Below are positions 24,000 to 32,411 of a DNA stretch of 64,000 nucleotides, piece by piece. Every line of letters begins with the position of its first letter. Positions within the stretch are counted from its first letter, which is position 1. Made by a program: the position numbers and the translations under genes. The notes under the pieces were generated by a model that was not told the origin of the DNA, ran no database searches, and saw nothing but the letters and a program-made list of their open reading frames with translations. The stretch comes from Streptomyces sp. NBC_01237 (GTDB taxonomy: Bacteria > Actinomycetota > Actinomycetes > Streptomycetales > Streptomycetaceae): the NCBI RefSeq assembly GCF_035917275.1, contig NZ_CP108508.1:4774001-4838000 (forward strand), in the 5' to 3' direction.

Positions 24000-24607
24000 G
24001 CTCTCCCCGGCCCGAGCGGGAGCCCGACGGCGACGGCCACGGCGACAGCGATGGCCACGGTGACGGGGGCGGGGGCGGGGGCGGGGGCGGGTTCGGCAAC
24101 GGTGACCGGGGCCGTGGCGGTCGGGCCCGGGGCCCGGCCATCGACCCCGATGTCGATCTCTCCGTTCCCGCACAACGGGCCGAGACGGCCGGCCGCGAGA
24201 AGTGGAAGGTGCTCGGGGCCATCGCGGCGGGCGGCGCGCTGGGTGCCTCCGCGCGGTACGCCGCCCTGCTGCTTTGGCCGGCCGCCGAAGGGGCGTTCCC
24301 CTGGGCGGTCCTCGGCGTCAATGTGACCGGCTGCGCCCTGATCGGCGTAGTGATGGTGCTGGTCTCCGAGCGGGGTGTGGTGACCCGTCCGCTGGTGCGG
24401 CCGTTCCTCGGGGTCGGGGTGCTCGGCGGGTTCACGACGTTCTCGACGTACGCGGCCGATGTGTCGAAGCTGCTGGTGCGCCAGGAGGCGCTGACCGCCA
24501 TGGCGTACGCGGTGGTGACCGTCGTGGGGGCGCTCGGCGCGGTGTGGGGCGCGGCCGTGGCGACGCGGGCGCTGCTGGGCGTACGCGGTGGTGGGCGGGC
24601 CGCGTGA
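23996..24607 (+). CDS. crcB: CrcB-type fluoride channel subunit 1, with extended N-terminus
   Basis: A 203-residue protein. Residues 1-70 are a hydrophilic Gly/Asp/Arg-rich extension (DGDGHGDSDGHGDGG and a Gly run) not seen in typical 125-residue CrcB. The rest is a four-helix Fluc/CrcB channel with GGALGASARY, VLGVNVTGCALIG and the signature GVLGGFTTFSTYA. CrcB exports fluoride as a dual-topology dimer; tandem genes usually encode the two opposite orientations. GTG 23996 overlaps the previous stop and its own stop overlaps the next start. I see no fluoride riboswitch upstream. Confidence 0.92.
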   Translation: MSSPRPEREPDGDGHGDSDGHGDGGGGGGGGGFGNGDRGRGGRARGPAIDPDVDLSVPAQRAETAGREKWKVLGAIAAGGALGASARYAALLLWPAAEGAFPWAVLGVNVTGCALIGVVMVLVSERGVVTRPLVRPFLGVGVLGGFTTFSTYAADVSKLLVRQEALTAMAYAVVTVVGALGAVWGAAVATRALLGVRGGGRAA

Positions 24608-24978
24608 ACTGGCTGCTGGTGGTGATCGGCGGGGCCGTCGGGGCGCCCCTGCGCTATCTGACGGACCGCGCGGTGCAGGCGCACCACGGAAGGGGACTTC
24701 CGTATGTGTTCCCGTGGGGGACGTTCACCGTCAACGCGGCGGGCAGCCTGCTGCTCGGGGTGCTGACCGGGGCCGCGGTCTCCGCACATACGTACGCCCT
24801 CCTGGGTACGGGCCTGTGCGGGGCGCTGACGACGTACTCGACGTTCTCGTACGAGACGCTGCGGCTGGCCGAGACCGGCCGGGCCTTCCTCGCCGCGGCC
24901 AATGTGGTGGTGTCCCTGCTGGTGGGACTGGGGGCGGTCTTTCTGGGCGCGGAGCTGGCGGGCGGGTTCGGGGCGTAA
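24604..24978 (+). CDS. crcB: CrcB-type fluoride channel subunit 2
   Basis: A 124-residue CrcB with standard length: GAVGAPLRYLTDRAV, WGTFTVNAAGSLLLG and CGALTTYSTFSYET. GTG at 24604 overlaps the stop of the first crcB (GTGA), so the two subunits are made in coupled fashion, as expected for a heterodimeric fluoride channel. Confidence 0.93.
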   Translation: MNWLLVVIGGAVGAPLRYLTDRAVQAHHGRGLPYVFPWGTFTVNAAGSLLLGVLTGAAVSAHTYALLGTGLCGALTTYSTFSYETLRLAETGRAFLAAANVVVSLLVGLGAVFLGAELAGGFGA

Positions 24979-25237
24979 CGCGGCGGGCGGGTGGCGCGTC
25001 GGGCGTGTCTCCGGCGGGGGTTGGGGAGTTGGGCACGGAGCCGCTCCCGTACGGCCCCGTCGGCGTAGGTCCTCGCGGACTCACGGAGCTGTCCCCGCCC
25101 CCGCCACCCGATGTGGCCGCCCCGAGCGGCCGTTCGCGCGGCTGTTCTGCGCGGCCGTCCTGTGCGGCCGTTCCGTTCCGTCGCCGTTGCGCTCCGCCGA
25201 CCCACTCCGCCGTTCCCTCGTCCCGGAGGTGCCACCC

Positions 25238-25810
25238 GTGCGCCACTTGTCCGCCCCCGTCCGATGGGCAGCCGTCACCGCGCTGACGATCGTCGCGTCC
25301 ACAGGCTGTATGAGCGTCGGCGACGACGGCGCCAGGCCGGGGCCCTCGCGGTCCGCGGACGAGAAGGGCGGCGATGCCGAGCCGGACGGCACCGTGCCGG
25401 ACTCCGGCACGGCCGGCGCCGGCCGTGGCCTCGCGCGCACGCACTCCGACCGGGAGATCCCGGGGGAGCCGGACCCGGACGCCTCGGGGGCCACCTCCTC
25501 GGCCGCCCCGGCGGACCGACGCAGGCCCCCGGTCACCCCGCCGCCCACCCTGGGAGGCCGGCCGCCGGCCCCGACCCTTTCCGCTCCGGGGCCCGCGGAG
25601 CCGTCGCCGGTCACCCCGGAGCCGCCGAGCCCGTCGGCTCCGGGACCCGATCCCGACCCCGATCCGAAGCCCTCGCAGCCCTCGGAACCGCCCACACCAC
25701 CCCCCTCGGCCTCGCCGGCCGCGCAGCTCCGTGCCGGTGCGATGACCGCACCGCGGCGGCCGGAGATGCTGCGGACTCCGGAGGCATCACCGCAGGTGGG
25801 GCCGGTGTAG
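25238..25810 (+). CDS. Proline-rich putative lipoprotein
   Basis: A 190-residue protein with a signal-like start (VRHLSAPVRWAAVTALTIVASTGC) ending in a Cys that could be lipidated, although the residue at -3 is Ser rather than Leu. The rest is low-complexity and rich in Pro, Ser, Asp and Glu, without a known domain, ending near TAPRRPEMLRTPEA. GGAGGT lies 7 bases before the GTG, which fixes the start. It may be a surface-exposed or wall-spanning protein. It stands alone between crcB and the helicase gene. Confidence 0.65.
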   Translation: MRHLSAPVRWAAVTALTIVASTGCMSVGDDGARPGPSRSADEKGGDAEPDGTVPDSGTAGAGRGLARTHSDREIPGEPDPDASGATSSAAPADRRRPPVTPPPTLGGRPPAPTLSAPGPAEPSPVTPEPPSPSAPGPDPDPDPKPSQPSEPPTPPPSASPAAQLRAGAMTAPRRPEMLRTPEASPQVGPV

Positions 25811-26019
25811 GGACGCGAGGGGAGGGGATGGTTTGCGCAATGTGGGTGAGAGTGCGTATGGTGGTAGATCGTTTGATCCCATTGCCCGGCGCCGACACAG
25901 AAGAGCGCCGTGTGGCGCGTACTCTCCCTTGCCGTGGCTGGACCGCATTGAGGCGGTCGAAATTGCGAATCACGGAGTTACGGGCGCGTGCCGAGACTCC
26001 GGAAGGTTTCGCATTTCGC
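25811..26019 (+). promoter_or_regulatory. Long, less GC-rich leader of the DEAD-box helicase gene
   Basis: About 200 bases, noticeably lower in GC than neighbours, with an imperfect GCGCC-rich dyad around 25887-25920 (cggcgccgacacagaagagcgccg). It ends with a direct repeat TTTCGCA/TTTCGCA that abuts the start codon. It is likely an untranslated leader; cold-regulated helicases often have these. No named riboswitch matches. Confidence 0.45.
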
Positions 26020-28368
26020 ATGTCAATTTCCAGTTCTGACCACACCGTCATGCCCGAGAACGTCGACAACGCAGAGCTCGCTGAGCTCGCCGAGGCCGTA
26101 GTGGCCCAGGCTTCCCAGGCACCCCGGGCCGACGAGACCGTCGCCGACACCATCACCGTCAAGGTCGCCGAGACCGCTGAGGCCGCTGAGGTCCCCGAGA
26201 CGCAGACCGTCGCAGCCGAGGTCTCCGAGACCGCGGACGCACAGGCCGCCGACGAGGCCGACGCCGAGCCGACCGTCACCTTCAGCTCGCTCGGACTGCC
26301 CGACGGCATCGTCCGCAAGCTCGCGCAGAACGGTGTGACCTCGCCCTTCCCGATCCAGGCTGCGACCATCCCGGACGCCCTGGCCGGCAAGGACATCCTC
26401 GGCCGCGGCCGTACCGGCTCCGGCAAGACCCTCTCCTTCGGTCTGCCGACCCTGGCCGCGCTGGCCGGTGGCTTCACCGAGAAGAAGAAGCCCCGCGCCG
26501 TCATCCTCACCCCGACGCGTGAGCTCGCGATGCAGGTCGCGGACGCGCTCCAGCCCTACGGCGACGTGCTCGGCCTGAAGATGAAGGTCGTCTGCGGCGG
26601 TACGTCGATGGGCAACCAGATCTACGCGCTGGAGCGCGGTGTCGACGTCCTCGTCGCCACCCCGGGCCGCCTGCGCGACATCATCAACCGGGGCGCCTGC
26701 TCCCTGGAGAACGTCCAGGTCGCCGTCCTCGACGAAGCCGACCAGATGTCCGACCTGGGCTTCCTGCCCGAGGTCACCGAGCTGCTCGACCAGATCCCCG
26801 GCGGCGGCCAGCGCATGCTCTTCTCCGCCACCATGGAGAACGAGATCGGCACCCTGGTCAAGCGCTACCTGACCAACCCGGTGAGCCACGAGGTCGACAG
26901 CGCCCAGGGCAACGTCTCGACCATGTCGCACCACGTCCTCGTCGTGAAGCCGAAGGACAAGGCACCGGTCACGGCCGCCATCGCCGCCCGCAAGGGCCGC
27001 ACGATCATCTTCGTCCGCACCCAGCTGGGTGCCGACCGCATCGCCGAGCAGCTCATCGAGTCCGGCGTGAAGGCGGACGCGCTGCACGGCGGCATGACCC
27101 AGGGCGCCCGTACCCGCGTTCTTGAGGACTTCAAGAAGGGTTACGTCAACGCGCTGGTCGCGACCGACGTCGCCGCGCGCGGTATCCACGTCGACGGCAT
27201 CGACCTGGTCCTGAACGTGGACCCGGCCGGTGACCACAAGGACTACCTGCACCGTTCGGGCCGTACCGCCCGCGCCGGCAAGTCCGGTGTCGTCGTCTCC
27301 CTGGCGCTTCCGCACCAGCGCCGCCAGATCTTCCGCCTGATGGAGGACGCGGGCGTCGACGCCTCCCGCCACCTCGTGCAGGGCGCGGGTGTCTTCGAGC
27401 CGGAGGTCGCCGAGATCACCGGCGCCCGTTCGCTGACCGAGGTCCAGGCCGACTCCGCGAACAACGCCGCCAAGCAGGCCGAGCGCGAGGTCGCCGACCT
27501 GACCAAGCAGCTGGAGCGCGTCCAGCGCCGTGCCGGTGAGCTGCGCGAGGAGGCCGACCGCCTGGTCGCCCGCGCCGCGCGCGAGCGGGGCGACGACCCC
27601 GAGGCAGCGGTGGCCGAGGTCACCGCCGAGGCGGAGGCCGCGATCGAGGCCGCCGTGTCCGTGCCGGAGCAGCCGGCCGTGCGCGAGGAGCGCCGCGACG
27701 AGCGCGGCAACTACGAGCGCCGCGACAACCGCCGTGACGACCGCGGTGGCGACCGTGGCGGTTACCGCGGTGGCAACGACCGGGGCGGCTTCCGTTCCGG
27801 TGGTGGCGACCGTCGCGACGACCGTGGCGGCGACCGTGGTGGCCGTTCGTTCGAGCGTCGTGACAACGACCGTCCGTCGTTCAACCGCGACCGTGGCGGC
27901 GACCGTCCCACCGGTGGCTTCCGCTCCGGCGGCGACCGTCGCGATGACCGTGGTGGCCGTTCGTTCGAGCGTCGTGACAACGACCGTCCGTCGTTCAACC
28001 GCGACCGTGGCGGCGACCGCCCCACCGGTGGCTTCCGCTCCGGCGGCGGCGACCGCCGTGACGACCGTGGCGGCGACCGTCGCGATGACCGTGGTGGCCG
28101 TTCGTTCGAGCGTCGTGACAACGACCGTCCGTCGTTCAACCGCGACCGTGGCGGCGACCGCCCCACCGGTGGCTTCCGCTCCGGCGGCAGCGACCGTCCG
28201 TTCAACCGTGACCGCCGTGACGACCGTCCCTCGGGCGGCTTCCGCGCCGGTGGCGCCGGCGACCGTCCGACCGGCCGCCGTGATGACCACCGTGGTGCCA
28301 ACACCGGCACCAACACCGGTTCGTTCGGCCGCCGCGACGACAAGCCGCGCTGGAAGCGCAACGGCTGA
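26020..28368 (+). CDS. DEAD-box RNA helicase with Arg/Gly/Asp-rich repeat tail
   Basis: A 782-residue DEAD-box protein. Residues 1-85 form an acidic Ala/Glu/Thr-rich extension. The helicase core (about 86-460) has a Q-motif region (PFPIQAATIPDAL), GRTGSGKT (130-137), PTRELAMQ, DEAD (in VLDEADQM), SAT and HRSGRTARAGK. A helical Glu/Arg region follows to about 555. From about 560 to the end lies an RDDRGGDRGG-type tail with the unit FERRDNDRPSFNRDRGG repeated three times. Such tails bind RNA and drive condensates in CsdA/DeaD-like proteins. ATG at 26020 has GGAAGG 13 bases upstream, rather far; ATG at 26050 is the alternative. Confidence 0.93.
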   Translation: MSISSSDHTVMPENVDNAELAELAEAVVAQASQAPRADETVADTITVKVAETAEAAEVPETQTVAAEVSETADAQAADEADAEPTVTFSSLGLPDGIVRKLAQNGVTSPFPIQAATIPDALAGKDILGRGRTGSGKTLSFGLPTLAALAGGFTEKKKPRAVILTPTRELAMQVADALQPYGDVLGLKMKVVCGGTSMGNQIYALERGVDVLVATPGRLRDIINRGACSLENVQVAVLDEADQMSDLGFLPEVTELLDQIPGGGQRMLFSATMENEIGTLVKRYLTNPVSHEVDSAQGNVSTMSHHVLVVKPKDKAPVTAAIAARKGRTIIFVRTQLGADRIAEQLIESGVKADALHGGMTQGARTRVLEDFKKGYVNALVATDVAARGIHVDGIDLVLNVDPAGDHKDYLHRSGRTARAGKSGVVVSLALPHQRRQIFRLMEDAGVDASRHLVQGAGVFEPEVAEITGARSLTEVQADSANNAAKQAEREVADLTKQLERVQRRAGELREEADRLVARAARERGDDPEAAVAEVTAEAEAAIEAAVSVPEQPAVREERRDERGNYERRDNRRDDRGGDRGGYRGGNDRGGFRSGGGDRRDDRGGDRGGRSFERRDNDRPSFNRDRGGDRPTGGFRSGGDRRDDRGGRSFERRDNDRPSFNRDRGGDRPTGGFRSGGGDRRDDRGGDRRDDRGGRSFERRDNDRPSFNRDRGGDRPTGGFRSGGSDRPFNRDRRDDRPSGGFRAGGAGDRPTGRRDDHRGANTGTNTGSFGRRDDKPRWKRNG
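27841..28195 (+). repeat. Three near-identical in-frame DNA repeats in the helicase tail
   Basis: Copies of about 100 bp begin at 27841, 27955 and 28096, each opening ggccgttcgttcgagcgtcg. They are almost identical at DNA level, including synonymous sites, which implies recent duplication or gene conversion. Confidence 0.85.
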
Positions 28369-28421
28369 TCGCGCTCCGCTGAACTGTTGAGCTGCCGCGA
28401 GGCGGCTCGGCCGAGCTGCTG

Positions 28422-28455
28422 AAGCGGGCCCGTCCTTCACGGACGGGCCCGCTTT
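28422..28455 (+). terminator. Terminator of the DEAD-box helicase gene
   Basis: A perfect 14-bp stem (28422-28435 with 28441-28454), 5-base loop, ending in TTT. Confidence 0.9.
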
Positions 28456-28601
28456 GTCGTGTCCCCGGCTCTGCGCCGTGGCGTTCCTTCGCCGCTCGCC
28501 GCTCGTCTTCGTCCTCGTGCTCGTCTCCGGGAGGAGCGCGAGGTCGTTTCCGGGCCACCTGGTACGCATGTCGGCTGCCCGGCGAGGGAATCGCTGGGGG
28601 C

Positions 28602-30215
28602 ATGACAAACGACTCTCCCGCGCCACACGCGGGACCCCCCGGCCCACCGGCATCGTCCGCCCCGCCCACCGACCGGCCCGCGTCCTCCGGTCCGTCCGCA
28701 TCCCCCGACCGGTCCGCGGCGCCCGGATCGGACGAGGCGCGGCTGGCCGAACTCGGCTACACGCAGGTCCTCGCCCGCCGGATGTCGGCCTTCTCCAACT
28801 ACGCCGTCTCGTTCACGATCATCTCGGTGCTCTCCGGCTGTCTGACGCTGTATCTGTTCGGGATGAACACCGGCGGCCCCGCCGTCATCACCTGGGGATG
28901 GGTCGGGGTCGGCCTGATGACGCTGTTCGTCGGGCTGGCGATGGCGGAGATCTGTTCGGCGTACCCGACCTCGGCGGGCCTGTACTTCTGGGCCCACCGT
29001 CTCGCCCCGCCGCGCTCGGCGGCCGCCTGGGCGTGGTTCACGGGCTGGTTCAACGTACTGGGACAGGTCGCCGTCACCGCCGGGATCGACTTCGGGGCGG
29101 CGTCGTTCCTCGGGGCGTATCTGAACCTCCAGTTCGGCTTCGAGGTCACGCCCGGCCGGACGATCCTGCTCTTCGCCGCGATCCTGGTGCTGCACGGTCT
29201 CCTCAACACCTTCGGCGTCGGCATCGTCGCGGTCCTCAACAGCGTCAGCGTCTGGTGGCACGTGTTCGGCGTGGCCGTCATCGTCGGCGCTCTGACCTTC
29301 GTGCCGGACTCGCACCAGTCGGCGTCGTACGTGTTCACCGAGTTCGTCAACAACACGGGGTGGGGCAGCGGCTTCTACGTGGTGATGATCGGCCTGCTGA
29401 TGGCGCAGTACACCTTCACCGGCTACGACGCCTCGGCGCACATGACGGAGGAGACGCGCGACGCCGCGGTGGCGGGGCCGCGCGGGATCGTGCAGTCGAT
29501 CTGGACCTCCTGGATCGCCGGTTTCGTCCTCCTGCTCGGCTTCACCTTCGCCATCCAGTCGTACGAGGGAGCCCTCACGTCCCCGACCGGCGCCCCGCCC
29601 GCCCAGATCCTCCTGGACGCCCTCGGAGCGACCACCGGCAAGCTCCTGCTGCTGGTGGTGATCGGTGCCCAGCTCTTCTGCGGCATGGCCTCGGTCACGG
29701 CCAACAGCCGCATGATCTACGCCTTCTCCCGCGACGGCGCCCTGCCGTTCTCCCACATCTGGCACACGGTCAGCCCCCGCACCCGCACCCCCGTCGCGGC
29801 GGTCTGGCTCGCCGCCCTGGGCGCCCTCGCCCTCGGCCTCCCGTACCTGATCAATGTCACCGCGTACGCCGCCGTCACGTCCATCGCGGTGATCGGTCTC
29901 TACATCGCGTACGTGATCCCCACCCTGCTCCGCCTCCTGCGCGGCGACGACTTCGCCCGCGGCCCCTGGCACCTCGGCCGCTGGTCCCGCCCGATCGGCA
30001 TCGTGGCGGTGACGTGGGTCGTGATCATCACGGTGCTGTTCATGCTGCCCCAGGTGTCGCCGGTCACCTGGGAGACCTTCAACTACGCCCCGATCGCGGT
30101 CCTGGTGGTACTCGGCTTCGCGGCGACCTGGTGGCTGGTCTCGGCCTGGCACTGGTTCCTGAAGCCGGACAACCCGGATCACAAGCGCACGATCTCCCCC
30201 GAACCCCCGCACTGA
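28602..30215 (+). CDS. APC-superfamily amino acid permease
   Basis: A 537-residue transporter with twelve predicted membrane helices after a 60-residue Pro/Ser-rich cytoplasmic start. Family features: LARRMSAFSNYAVSFTIISV, a first helix break at FGMNTGGPAVITWGW, AEICSAYPTSAGLYFW, and YTFTGYDASAHMTEET in the middle. These resemble GabP/choline/amino-acid permeases of the APC family. The substrate cannot be assigned. The ATG at 28602 has only a weak GGGG upstream. Likely a single gene, with the tRNA-Lys gene following. Confidence 0.9.
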   Translation: MTNDSPAPHAGPPGPPASSAPPTDRPASSGPSASPDRSAAPGSDEARLAELGYTQVLARRMSAFSNYAVSFTIISVLSGCLTLYLFGMNTGGPAVITWGWVGVGLMTLFVGLAMAEICSAYPTSAGLYFWAHRLAPPRSAAAWAWFTGWFNVLGQVAVTAGIDFGAASFLGAYLNLQFGFEVTPGRTILLFAAILVLHGLLNTFGVGIVAVLNSVSVWWHVFGVAVIVGALTFVPDSHQSASYVFTEFVNNTGWGSGFYVVMIGLLMAQYTFTGYDASAHMTEETRDAAVAGPRGIVQSIWTSWIAGFVLLLGFTFAIQSYEGALTSPTGAPPAQILLDALGATTGKLLLLVVIGAQLFCGMASVTANSRMIYAFSRDGALPFSHIWHTVSPRTRTPVAAVWLAALGALALGLPYLINVTAYAAVTSIAVIGLYIAYVIPTLLRLLRGDDFARGPWHLGRWSRPIGIVAVTWVVIITVLFMLPQVSPVTWETFNYAPIAVLVVLGFAATWWLVSAWHWFLKPDNPDHKRTISPEPPH

Positions 30216-30315
30216 CCCCTCCCCGCCCACACCCCGCACACCCTCCGATCACCCTCCGACCGGGACGACAGGCCCCGGCACCCGATACCGGATCGGCTGC
30301 CGGGCTCGGGCGGGC

Positions 30316-30321
30316 TATGCT
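30316..30321 (+). promoter_or_regulatory. -10 box of tRNA-Lys
   Basis: TATGCT, 17 bases before the tRNA 5' end. Confidence 0.5.
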
Positions 30322-30338
30322 CGGGGGTGATTCGCCAG

Positions 30339-30412
30339 GGGCCGTTAGCTCAATTGGTCAGAGCAGCGGACTTTTAATCCGTTGGTTGTGGGTTCGAGTC
30401 CCACACGGCCTA
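30339..30412 (+). tRNA. tRNA-Lys (UUU), edge of an accessory island
   Basis: 74 bases: acceptor GGGCCGT/ACGGCCT (one G-U pair), anticodon loop CTTTTAA (TTT), T-loop TTCGAGT. The decayed integrase that follows suggests this gene was an integration site. I found no second copy of the tRNA 3' end before 37750. Confidence 0.97.
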
Positions 30413-30452
30413 CCGTCGGCAGCGAGGGAAAACCCTCTCTGAGCTGCTATTT

Positions 30453-30486
30453 AGCGCCTCGATCGGGTTTATCCGGTCGAGGCGCT
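30453..30486. terminator. Hairpin after tRNA-Lys
   Basis: A 14-bp stem with one G-U pair (30453-30466 with 30473-30486), 6-base loop. It overlaps the 3' end of the integrase remnant and could stop transcription from both sides. Confidence 0.7.
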
Positions 30487-30940
30487 CAGCCTTCTCCGGC
30501 CTCGTGCGTGAGCGGACGGACCGGCAGCGGGGGCTACGGAAGAAGCCTTACGGGCACGTGGCACCGGCGCAGCGGGGACTTCTACCGCGGCTTTGTCGAC
30601 TTCGGTCAGCAGACCCGTGTACGTGTCCGACGTGAGCGTGATCGTGGAGTGGATCAGCGTCTCCGTGATCGTGTGGGTCGATCGCCATACCCGCCGTGGG
30701 TGAGAGCGGCCGCGACGTGACGCAGGTCTCGCAGGAGGATCGGCGGCAGGTCGGTGGCGGCGAGGAAACGGGGGAACGTCCGCCAGACGTTCGCGAAGGT
30801 CACCACACTGGAGAACGAACGTCCTCGCAGGAAGTAGGGGGGCTGATACTCGCGCCAGGTCCCCCGGTCCGTGGGAAAACCCGTGCTCCTCCCTGCCCTG
30901 TCTCAGGACAACGGCAAAGAACCTGTTCACAGGCTCCTGG
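30469..30940 (-). pseudogene. Decayed tyrosine recombinase (integrase), C-terminal part
   Basis: On the minus strand one frame reads LPPILLRDLRHVAAALTHGG, which matches the integrase box around the HxxR motif (typical LPPIRLHDLRHGAATL). A second frame then reads LIHSTITLTSDTYTGLLTEV, matching the segment with the catalytic Tyr (typical GHSTITLTSDTYTSLLPEV). A frame change and a missing stretch separate the two, and the N-terminal two thirds are absent. It ends against the tRNA-Lys gene, the usual place for integrases of actinomycete integrative elements. The frame holding the Tyr remains open for about 150 codons, but it is not a functional gene. Confidence 0.82.
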
Positions 30941-30944
30941 CCAG

Positions 30945-31358
30945 TCAGGAGGCGAGGGTCGCGTCCAAGTACTCCTGCACAGGCTCGAACAGCCCGTACG
31001 GCACGTATTCGGGGATCTCGTCGTGGGCGACCCAGGCCAGCTCGGCGAGTTCCTCGGTGTCTGCGACGTGGGCGGTACCGCTCAACACGTCACAAGCGGT
31101 GTACGACATCAGCCGACCCGTCTTCGGGTGGACCCGCTCGCCAAGCAACTTCACCTCCGCCACAGTCAGCCCGGTCTCCTCTCGAGTCTCCCGCACAGCG
31201 GCGTCCTCGCGGGCCTCGCCGGGCTCGACCTCTCCGGCCGGAAACTGCCAGGAGAGTTGTCCCTCGCTGACCCGGCGGCGCACCATGAGTACACGGCCTT
31301 CGTTCACCACAATTGCTGCGGCGATGCCCGGACGATCGTCCGTGTTCTGCTGCGTCAC
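30945..31358 (-). CDS. Nudix hydrolase
   Basis: A 137-residue Nudix protein with a complete box: GEVEPGEAREDAAVRETREE followed by TGL. The family cleaves nucleoside diphosphates linked to other moieties; the substrate is not predictable. GTG at 31358 overlaps the stop of the upstream HTH-Nudix gene by 3 bases, so the two are coupled. In the integrative element pSAM2 the Nudix-motif protein Pif blocks redundant transfer, so a link to the lost mobile element is possible. Alternatively it sanitises nucleotides for the island operon. Confidence 0.9.
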   Translation of the reverse strand: MTQQNTDDRPGIAAAIVVNEGRVLMVRRRVSEGQLSWQFPAGEVEPGEAREDAAVRETREETGLTVAEVKLLGERVHPKTGRLMSYTACDVLSGTAHVADTEELAELAWVAHDEIPEYVPYGLFEPVQEYLDATLAS

Positions 31359-32014
31359 GTCTGCTTCTCCAGGGCGGTCAGGACGGGTGGGAAGATCGTA
31401 TCGACGGGGATGAAGCGGGGTACCGCCTTTCTGGGCACCCACATGACGTCGATGTTCTCGGCCACGTCGCTATTGGTGGCCTGACCAGCCAGATATTCAC
31501 ACAGGAAGTACTCGCACAACACGCCGGTGACGGGATGGAGTCTGTCCCCGAGGCGCTGCCGGACCGCGCAGTGGACTCCCGTCTCGTCCAAGGTCTCCCG
31601 CACAGTGGCGGTCTCCGCCCTCCCTCCCGGCTTGATGACGCCGGCCGGGAATTGCCACGTAGTCCCAGTAGCGTCGTCATCTCGGCGGCACACAAGAAGG
31701 ACATCGCTTTCGCGGACGACTACCGCGATGGCCACCCGCAGCGCCTGCGCGCCGGCGGGCGGCGAGTCCGCTGGGGCCCGTTCTTTCGCCCGTAGGAGGG
31801 CGAAGCGCTGTCGCACAGCCGGAGGAGCCTGCTCATGAGCTGTGTCGAGGAGCTGTTGCATCTCCCTGCGGGGCACAAGAGAGGCGTCGGAGTGCCAGGC
31901 GGCCACGGTCCTTGCGGCGATGCCCAGGCGGGCAGCGAACTGTTCGTTGCTGAGCCGTAGGGCCGACTGCAACAGGCAGGCGTACCTGCCGCTCCAGCGC
32001 TCAACCACGTCCAT
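31355..32014 (-). CDS. HTH (XRE-like) - Nudix fusion protein
   Basis: A 219-residue fusion. Residues about 5-60 form an HTH (LRLSNEQFAARLGIAARTVA). A helical linker follows (to about 95), then a Nudix domain (about 98-215). Its box is altered: GVIKPGGRAETATVRETLDE then TGV, with Gly in place of the first conserved Glu and Asp for another; the last catalytic Glu is kept. It may be a ligand-sensing regulator with weakened hydrolysis. ATG at 32014 has GAGGGG 8 bases upstream. An inverted repeat 48-66 bases upstream is a candidate operator. Confidence 0.85.
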   Translation of the reverse strand: MDVVERWSGRYACLLQSALRLSNEQFAARLGIAARTVAAWHSDASLVPRREMQQLLDTAHEQAPPAVRQRFALLRAKERAPADSPPAGAQALRVAIAVVVRESDVLLVCRRDDDATGTTWQFPAGVIKPGGRAETATVRETLDETGVHCAVRQRLGDRLHPVTGVLCEYFLCEYLAGQATNSDVAENIDVMWVPRKAVPRFIPVDTIFPPVLTALEKQT

Positions 32015-32061
32015 AAGACTGCCCCTCGTAGCTGTCCCGGTGCAGGAATCCGCACGCCGAA

Positions 32062-32080
32062 AGTGCACTCCCACTGCACT
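32062..32080. promoter_or_regulatory. Inverted repeat upstream of the HTH-Nudix gene
   Basis: AGTGCA-N7-TGCACT, perfect arms, with a further half-site GCACTT at 32082-32087. It lies where an autoregulatory operator would be expected. Confidence 0.6.
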
Positions 32081-32089
32081 GGCACTTCA

Positions 32090-32400
32090 TGGTTGCGGGA
32101 TAGGAGCCCGGGGAGAATCGGAGTCATCGAGGCCCGAGGAAGCGCCCCAGGGCCCAGTGGGTGGGAGACATAGGAGAGGCGCGAAAGCGCCGGACGACCA
32201 CAGGGGGATTTTAGGTGCCTGTCTCCAGTGGATAACGGAGAAGGAGAAGTTGGCTGAATCGCTCCTCTTGATCAGCTGATCGGTCACGCCAGCCAGCGTT
32301 CACCCGTCCGGGGCGTTCCTCGCCCGAACCGACTTGCTGACGCCGGTAGCCTCAGCAGCTGACGGCTGATTGACCGTCATGTTCGTTTGCCGGCATGGAG
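32090..32400. other. Gene-free gap in the island, lower GC
   Basis: No ORF of note. Short hairpin GGCGC-GAAA-GCGCC at about 32179-32192 with a GNRA-type loop. The NDPK-like promoter should be at the right end, but I see no convincing -35/-10 pair. Confidence 0.4.
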
Positions 32401-32411
32401 AGAGGGAGTCA

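Noticed and set aside
26023..28701. An 892-codon minus-strand frame opposite the DEAD-box helicase
   Set aside because: It is an antisense artefact; its repetitive Thr/Val/Ala tail is just the reverse of the helicase repeats.
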